Positions 57,610 through 64,000 of a stretch of DNA of 64,000 bases are shown here, piece after piece. A model generated the notes under the pieces. That model was not told the origin of the DNA. It searched no databases and saw only the letters and a program-made list of their open reading frames with translations. Source of the DNA: Manis javanica (taxonomy: Eukaryota > Chordata > Mammalia > Pholidota > Manidae); contig NC_133156.1 of the NCBI RefSeq assembly GCF_040802235.1, positions 138,987,173-139,051,172 of the forward strand. The letters run 5' to 3'. A program made the position numbers and the translations under genes. The stretch's first letter is position 1. The number at the start of each line of letters is the position of its first letter.

Positions 57610-58835
57610 ATTTCAGTATAATTTACAACAAAATATTCACCAGTGTTGTTTTAGGAATATAATATGAAGAGTTTGACCAATATGACTAATTACCATCACC
57701 ACAGTGAGGGTATAGAGCATGTACTTCACCCCATCAAGTTCCTTCAAGCCCTTTTTTACAGTTCCCTCCCGGTACCTCCAAACCCTCTTAATCACTGATC
57801 TGTTCTCTACCCTATAGTTTTGTACTTTCTAGAATTTCACGAATGGAACCCTATAGCATGTAGGCTTTTGTGCCTGGTGTCTTTCACTTAACACAATGTT
57901 TTTAAGATCTGCCTATGCGGATGAAGTGTTATAAGAGTCAGTGCTTTAGTCCCCTTTAATGCTGAGTTTTTTATAAAGCTAGGTTTTTATAAAGCTAAGC
58001 CGCATTTTGTTTTTCCTTCCATCAGCAGATGAAATTTAAGTTTATCTGGTTTGGGACTATTATGAATAAAACTGCTATGAATATTCTACTACAAGTCTCT
58101 GTACAGATAAGTTTCCCAGGATGCATGCCTAAGAATGGAATGTTAACTTTTTAAGAAACTGCCAAACTGTTTTCCAAGGTAGCTGAACCATTTTGCATCC
58201 CTACCAGCAATGAAAGTTCTACTTGTTCTTCATCCTCTTAATTAACTTACTTCTTAATTAACTCCTTTTAATTTGATCTAGTCTTGCCTTTTAGCTATTA
58301 TTCCTGTCGACTTTAGCTAATCTAATGGGGTTTAGTGGCATATCACCGTGGTTTTTATGAACACTTTCCCAATAGTATCATGTTAAGTATCTTTTTATTG
58401 ATTATTTACTAGTTGCATATATTTATTTAAACATATTCAAAATTGTTTTTCACTTTTTGATTGGTTTATAAGACTTCGTTACATATTTAGGTTACAAGTC
58501 CAGAAAAATATATTGCAAATATTTTATTCTGATCTGTGACTTGAGTTCATTTTCTTTACAGTGTTTTTGGAGAGCAAATGGTGTTAATTTAAACAAAGTC
58601 CAATGAAAATCTTTTTCTCTTACAGTTTGTGCTGTTTTTGTCCTATTTAACAATCTTTGCCAAATCTGAGGTCTCTAAATTTTCTCATAGGTTTTCTATA
58701 CAATTTTAATAGATTTGGCTCTGCTATATTTAGGTCTGTGATCCATTTGAAATAAATTTTTGTGTATGTTATGTGTTAAGGTTTGTGATTCTTTTTTTTC
58801 TTTTTGCTGATGTTTACAGTATCATTTATTGAAAA

Positions 58836-58999
58836 GATTATCATTTACTTACTGTATTGCCTTTACCCCTATATAAAAAAAATCAATTATATATATTGCT
58901 GTTACACCTATATAAAAAATCAATTATTTATAGATAATATATATGATTATCATTTACTTACTGTATTGCCTTTACACCTGTATAAAAATCAATTATACA
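58836..58999 (+). repeat. tandem duplication inside L1M
   Basis: A GATTATCATTTACTTACTGT unit with its following CCTTTAC(C/A)CCT(A/G)TATAAAAA starts at 58836 and again at 58944, with a shorter third copy (GTTACACCTATATAAAAAAT) between them near 58900-58935. Confidence 0.88.
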
Positions 59000-61251
59000 T
59001 ATATATAATATACATATAAGATATTCATATATTTGAGGGAGTCTATTCTGTTCCACTGATTTTAGGTTCCTGTTTTACATCAATATCACACGGCTTCGTG
59101 ATGTGGCTCTATTATGTCTTGAATTCAGGTCGTGTAAATCCTCCAACTTTGTTCTTTTTCAAAATTGTTTTGGCAATTCCAGTTTCTTTGAATTTCTAGA
59201 AGATAAGCTTTTTGCTATCTACAAGATAGTATTTTTAATGTCAACAAAAAAGGCTGTGGGGATTTTGTCTGAGATTGTATTGAAAATGTAGTTCAGTTTC
59301 AAGGATTGAAATCTTAACGACGTTGAATATTCTAAGCCAGGAACATTGAGTATCTTTCCGTTTATTTTGGCCTTATTTAAGTTCCCTCAGGAATGTTTTA
59401 TTGTTTTGAGTATACAGTCTTGCAAAAGTTTTGTTAAACTTATACCTGGGTATTTCATATTTTTAATTCTTTGGAGAATGACTTTTAAAAAATATTCAGT
59501 CTCCAATTATTTGAAATCATATAGAAATCATATAGAAATACAATGACTTTTTTGTATATCGCCCTTGGATCCTCTGTGTGAATTTCTGAAACTTATTCAT
59601 TAGCTTTAGTAGCTATTTTAGAGTCCATAGCATTTTCCACATTGATGGTCATGTTCTCTGTGAATAAGGACAGGTTTATTTCAATTTTCCAATCTGTATG
59701 CCTTTTACTTCTTATTCTTTCCTCATTTCATGAATAGAAAATCCAGCATGACATTGACTAGGAGGGGTGAACAATTGCCTTTGCTCACAGTTTTAAAAGG
59801 AAAACATCCAGTCTTTCACAACTGAGATGTTAGCTGTCGATTTTCATAGCTTTTATCATTATGAAAATGTTTTTACTCTTAGTTCACTGAAATTTTTTAG
59901 CATTTTAGGATGTTGACTTTTTTCCAAATATTTCTGCATCTATTGAGAGGATTTTTGAATGCTAAATCAATCTTGCATTTTTGGTGTAAATCCTACTTCA
60001 TCATGATTTATTGATACACAAATATTTGCATATTATTTGATTAAATTTTTAACATTTTGTTAAGGATTTTTGCTTTTGCATTCATATGGGTATTTGTCTA
60101 CTGTATTCTGTTCTTGCAATTCCTTGTCTGTTTTTGGTGTCAGTGTAAAGCTTGCTTCATGAAGTGGGTCTTCTATTTTCTGGAAGAGTTTAATTCAGAA
60201 TCGCTCGTTTGTTAATGAAATGTTTGCAGAATTTACCAGTGAAGCCATTTGCTCCTCGAGTTTTTCTTTGTGAGACAAGGTTTTTATGATTTTGAAGCTA
60301 TTCAGATTATTTCTTCTTGAGTGAACTTTAGTAGTTTGTGTCTTTTAAAAAAAATTGTCCATTTTGTTAAAATTGTCATATATATTGGTTTATAGAGTTG
60401 TTGGTGATATTACTACCTTATTAGTCTCGCAAATGTGTAGATCTGGGGTGATGTTCCTCTTTAGATTCCTGATTTAGGTAACTGGTTCTTTCCTCTGTTT
60501 TTTGATCAGCCTACCTAGCATTTTGTGAATTTCACTGATGTTCTTCACAGAACCAGCTTTTGATTTCATTTATTTTCCCTATTATATTCTTTATCCTATC
60601 TCATTGATTTTCCCCTGTAACTATTATTCCCTCCACTTTAAGCTTAATTACTCTTCTTTTTTTTTTTTTAGTTTCTTTAAAATGGGATCTGAGAATATTG
60701 GTTATAGGCTTTCTTTGTGTTTCATTCTATATATTTCCCTTAAAGCACTGCATTAGCTGCATCTTACAAATTTTAATGAGTTTCAATTTCATTTTCTTTC
60801 AGTTCAAAATATTTTCTAATCACTCATTTCACTGTTTCTTTGATGCATGGATTATGTAGAAGTCTATTTTTCAATTTTCAAATATTTTGATGTTTTCCAG
60901 ATAACCATTTGTTATGGGTTTCTAGTTTAATTTCACTGAGGCCAGAGAACATCCTAGTGTAAGTACAATCCTTCTAAATTAGATGAGATTTGTTTTACAG
61001 CCTAGAATGTGGGTCAGACTTTGTGAACGTTTTGTGTGGAGATGACAATAATCTGTATTCCACTTTTTTTTCCTGGAGTGTTTTATAAATGTCAATAAGT
61101 CAAGTTAAAGTCATATGTATGCAAATTAATTTTCTGCCCACCCACTTGTTCTGTTACTTATTGAGAGGAATGTTGAAGTCTGCAACTATAACTTTGTATT
61201 TTTCTTTTCTTCCTTTCTTAGTTTTTGCCTCATGTTTAAAGTTCATTCACA

Positions 61252-61321
61252 TTAAAGATTATTCTATCCTCCTGATATATTGATCCTTTAAAGATTATTA
61301 TATCCTCCTGATATAGTGATC
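61252..61321 (+). repeat. 36-bp-period tandem duplication inside L1M
   Basis: 61252-61285 and 61288-61321 match at 32 of 34 bases (TTAAAGATTATT(C/A)TATCCT...). A single unit is expected in a normal L1. Confidence 0.9.
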
Positions 61322-63680
61322 ATTTTCTCATTATGAAATTCTTTCTTTAACCTTGATAATATTCCTTGTTTAGAAATTTACTTTTGTCTGATATTAATGA
61401 AACATCTTCAGCTTTCTTTTGACTAAGGTTTTCATTACATATTTCTTTCTGTCCTTTTAATTTTAGCCCATCTGTGTCTTTAGAAATAAAGGTAGTATTT
61501 TTCAAAATTTAATCTGAAAATCTCCCTCTTTCAACTGGAGTGTTTGGATTATGTGCATTTAAGGGGATGACTGACAGGATTGTGATGAAATCTACCATCT
61601 TGCTATTTATTTTCTATTGTCTCATCTCCTACATCCTCCATTTCCTACACTATCTTAACTATTTATATGTCTTAATGATTACATTTGACCTCCACAACTA
61701 GACTTTTTTGCATAATTCATTGTTTTACTTTTTTGTGGATGCCCTAGATGATATACACATTTAACATACCATATTCTGCCTTTAAATGCTGCTATATTAT
61801 TATATGTTGAATGAATCTTGCAACAGCATTATTACATTTTCCCTTCTGATCCTTTAAGCTCTTTTTGTCATGGATTTTATTTCTGCATAAGTTATGAACC
61901 ATACAATATATTATTTTTATTTGCTTCAAACAATTTTCTTCTAAAGAGACTGAAATGAAAAAAATACAAAAATACACCTTATATTTACCCACTTATTTAC
62001 ACTCTCTCTCTTCATTCTTTTTGCAGATTCAGATTTCCATCTTTTATCATTTTGTTCCTATTTGAAGAAACTTCCCATAAGAATTCTCATAGTACAGGTT
62101 GGCTGGCAATAGCTCCTCTTATTTTGATTTGTCTAAAAAAGTTTTTATTTTGCCTTCATTTGTAAAAGGTGTTTTTGCTGAGTATAGAATTTTCAGTTGA
62201 CATTTTTCTGACCCAGTTCCTTAAAAATATTGCTCCATTGTTTTCTGGCTTGAATTTTTGACAGGAAATATGCTTTCCTTCTTATCTTTGTTCCTCTATA
62301 CTTAGTGGGTCCTTTTTCTCTCTGTCTGCTTTTAAAACTATCTCTTATTCACTATTTTCCAAGAATTTGATTATGATATCACTTGGGATGATTTTCTTTA
62401 TATTTCCTTTAATAGAAGTTTGTAGATTTTTTTGAATCTATAACTTCATAGATTTCACCAAATTTGTAAAACTTTGACCATTCTTTTACTCAATTTATTT
62501 TCCCTCTATCTCCTCTCTTCTTCTGGAACTCTAGCTACATGTTTATGAAATTGATATTGTTATTTGGTTCACTGATTCACTGTTATCTTCTTTTTCTCTC
62601 TGTACTTCATTTTGAGTACCTCTATTACTATTCAGAGTAACTTTTAAAAAAAGGTATTGCCTTCTTTGTTGAATTCTACCCTGTGTAATATCCATTTTAG
62701 ATGTTATACTTTTCAAGTTTAAAAGTTCCATTTTGATTTTTTAAATCTTTCACATCTGTCTTCAGTATACTTATCTTTTTCTTCACCTTCGTAAATGTAT
62801 GCAGTTGAATTACAATGGCTGTTTGAGTGTTCTTGTTGGCTAATGTCATTTGTGGGTCTTTCTACTGAACTTTTATCTTATGGCTACATAGGTTATATTT
62901 TCTTGTTTTTAATCTTTTATGTATTTACACTTTTACTTATTTAATTTATACTTTTTAAAAATCTTTTCTTGATACTGATATGAAGTTTGCAGTCTGGTTT
63001 CAGATGCTAGATTTCTTCCTTTATACAGTTTTGGATTGTTTCTAGTTCACTTTCAATATTATTTGAAATCAGCATGATCCCTTTGAGGTATGCTTTTCTG
63101 CTTTGTTAGGGCATTTCAGAACACCCTATAGTTTATGGCTAATTTAATCCCACTACTAAGGGGACACCCTTTTGTGAATTCTACCTAATGAATCATTTAT
63201 TACAGGGCCTTTCTACTCAGGCTAGTGGGCACATGATCTATTCTCAGCAATCTGCGAACTCTGGGAATTGTTCTGTGTACAGCTTTTCAGTGCTTTTTTT
63301 TTCTCCAGGCATGGTGTATTTTCCTCTCCTGCATATAGAGACCAAAACTCAGTGAGACACTTAAGGTATCACCTCGACAAATATCCAGACCTTTCTTTGT
63401 GGAGTTCCCCCCTCCTTCCCAACTCAGTAAGACAGCTTGGCTCTGCGTAGTTTCCTCTTCCCTTCAGTACAGCCTACGCTTAACCCAGGTAGTGAGCTGA
63501 TGCCACGAGGGATCCCCTCATTTGTTTCATTTTCTCAGAAATCACAATGCTCCATTGCCTGTTGTCCACTATCTGAAAACCATTGTTTAATATATTTTGT
63601 CAAGTTCTCTAGTTGTTCAAGGGGGAGACACGACTCTATCTTGAGAAGCAGAATTAGAAGCCTTCAGCTTTGATGAAGGC

Positions 63681-64000
63681 CATAGGGTCTTTGAATTGAT
63701 CTCAAATGTAAAAATAAATTACTCATTCTAAGATACTGCATAGGAACATGGCATGGTGGAAACAAAATGAGAAGACAGTTTGGACACCTTCTAGGAATTT
63801 GCTAGTGTTCATCCTTTGAGGGGAAGTGGAACCTGACATCAGTTGCAGAGAAGGAACTTTGATGCAGTAAACAAATAAACAAATGAACACTGTGTTTGGA
63901 ACTAGAATGCTTAAAGTGAGTGAGTCCTGGTTCTGCTAATTACTAATTATGCTACCTTAGAAATCTTAATGATTTAGTTACTTGCTAGGTAACAGAGGTC
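63681..64000. other. intergenic, no recognisable feature
   Basis: AT-rich end of the window with a short AAACAAAT-type run near 63870-63887. No gene or repeat I can name. Confidence 0.4.

Larger units (their letters stand above)
57610..63680 (-). mobile_element. near full-length ancient L1 (L1M), antisense
   Basis: Read on the plus strand, the reversed 3' end is at 57610-58240 (TCAAGCCCTTTTTTACAGTT, GCAGATGAAATTTAAGTTTA, GTAGCTGAACCATTTTGCAT). Reversed ORF2 follows at about 58700-61700, with AATTTACCAGTGAAGCCATT and GTCTGCAACTATAACTTTGT among its blocks. Reversed ORF1/5' region is at about 61800-62800 (TTCTGGAACTCTAGCTACAT, CCTTCATTTGTAAAAGGTGT). A reversed 5' UTR-like part runs to about 63670 (TCAGCAATCTGCGAACTCTG, CACAATGCTCCATTGCCTGT). 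The whole is about 6 kb, rare for an L1 this old. All reading frames are destroyed. Two internal tandem duplications are present (58836-58999 and 61252-61321). Confidence 0.88.

Noticed and set aside
62100..62800. T-rich open frames in 57610-63680 as genes
   Set aside because: All lie in the antisense strand of the ancient L1M.

Overview
This is nuclear DNA of a placental mammal. It holds decayed L1, L2, MIR, MaLR and hAT repeats at many ages, one class III (ERV-L) provirus and a single CpG-island promoter. The species cannot be named from the window. I see no Alu, no rodent B1/B2, no ruminant or pig SINE and no carnivore tRNA-Lys SINE, so the lineage had little recent SINE activity. The tail of the youngest L1 (about 900-1230) resembles L1s I associate with non-primate, non-rodent placentals such as pangolins, which is a weak guess.

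The one recognisable gene is FBXL7, on the minus strand, of which only the 5' end lies here. Its first coding exon (25300 down to 25264) encodes MGANNGKQYGSE plus the first base of a glycine codon and ends in a consensus GTGAGT donor. It sits in a CpG island (about 25085-25985). Bases 1-25263 are therefore FBXL7 intron 1, and everything above about 26000 is upstream, gene-poor DNA.

Layout: 1-1228, 3' end of a fairly young L1. 1229-16224, intronic DNA with MIR, L2 and hAT relics. 16225-22326, a complete but inactivated ERV-L provirus (LTR-gag-pro-pol-LTR, no env seen) with matching target-site duplications, antisense to FBXL7. 22327-25084, intron. 25085-25985, CpG island. 26000-46970, mostly single-copy DNA with an L1M/L1ME fragment, a long antisense L2, MIRs and unclassified old repeats. 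46970-51060, a cluster of old repeats and L1 pieces. 51306-54274, two MaLR-type LTRs and a good CTCF-like motif. 57610-63680, an almost full-length ancient L1M on the minus strand.

The most notable observations are: a 38-bp inverted copy of a neighbouring repeat inserted inside an old L1 (47036-47073 and 47536-47573); a coiled-coil-coding tandem repeat in the ERV gag; upstream ATGs and a myristoylation-like N-terminus at FBXL7; and a candidate spliced exon at 39281-39398 that could belong to a transcript running away from the FBXL7 promoter. No operon, CRISPR array, tRNA or rRNA gene was seen.
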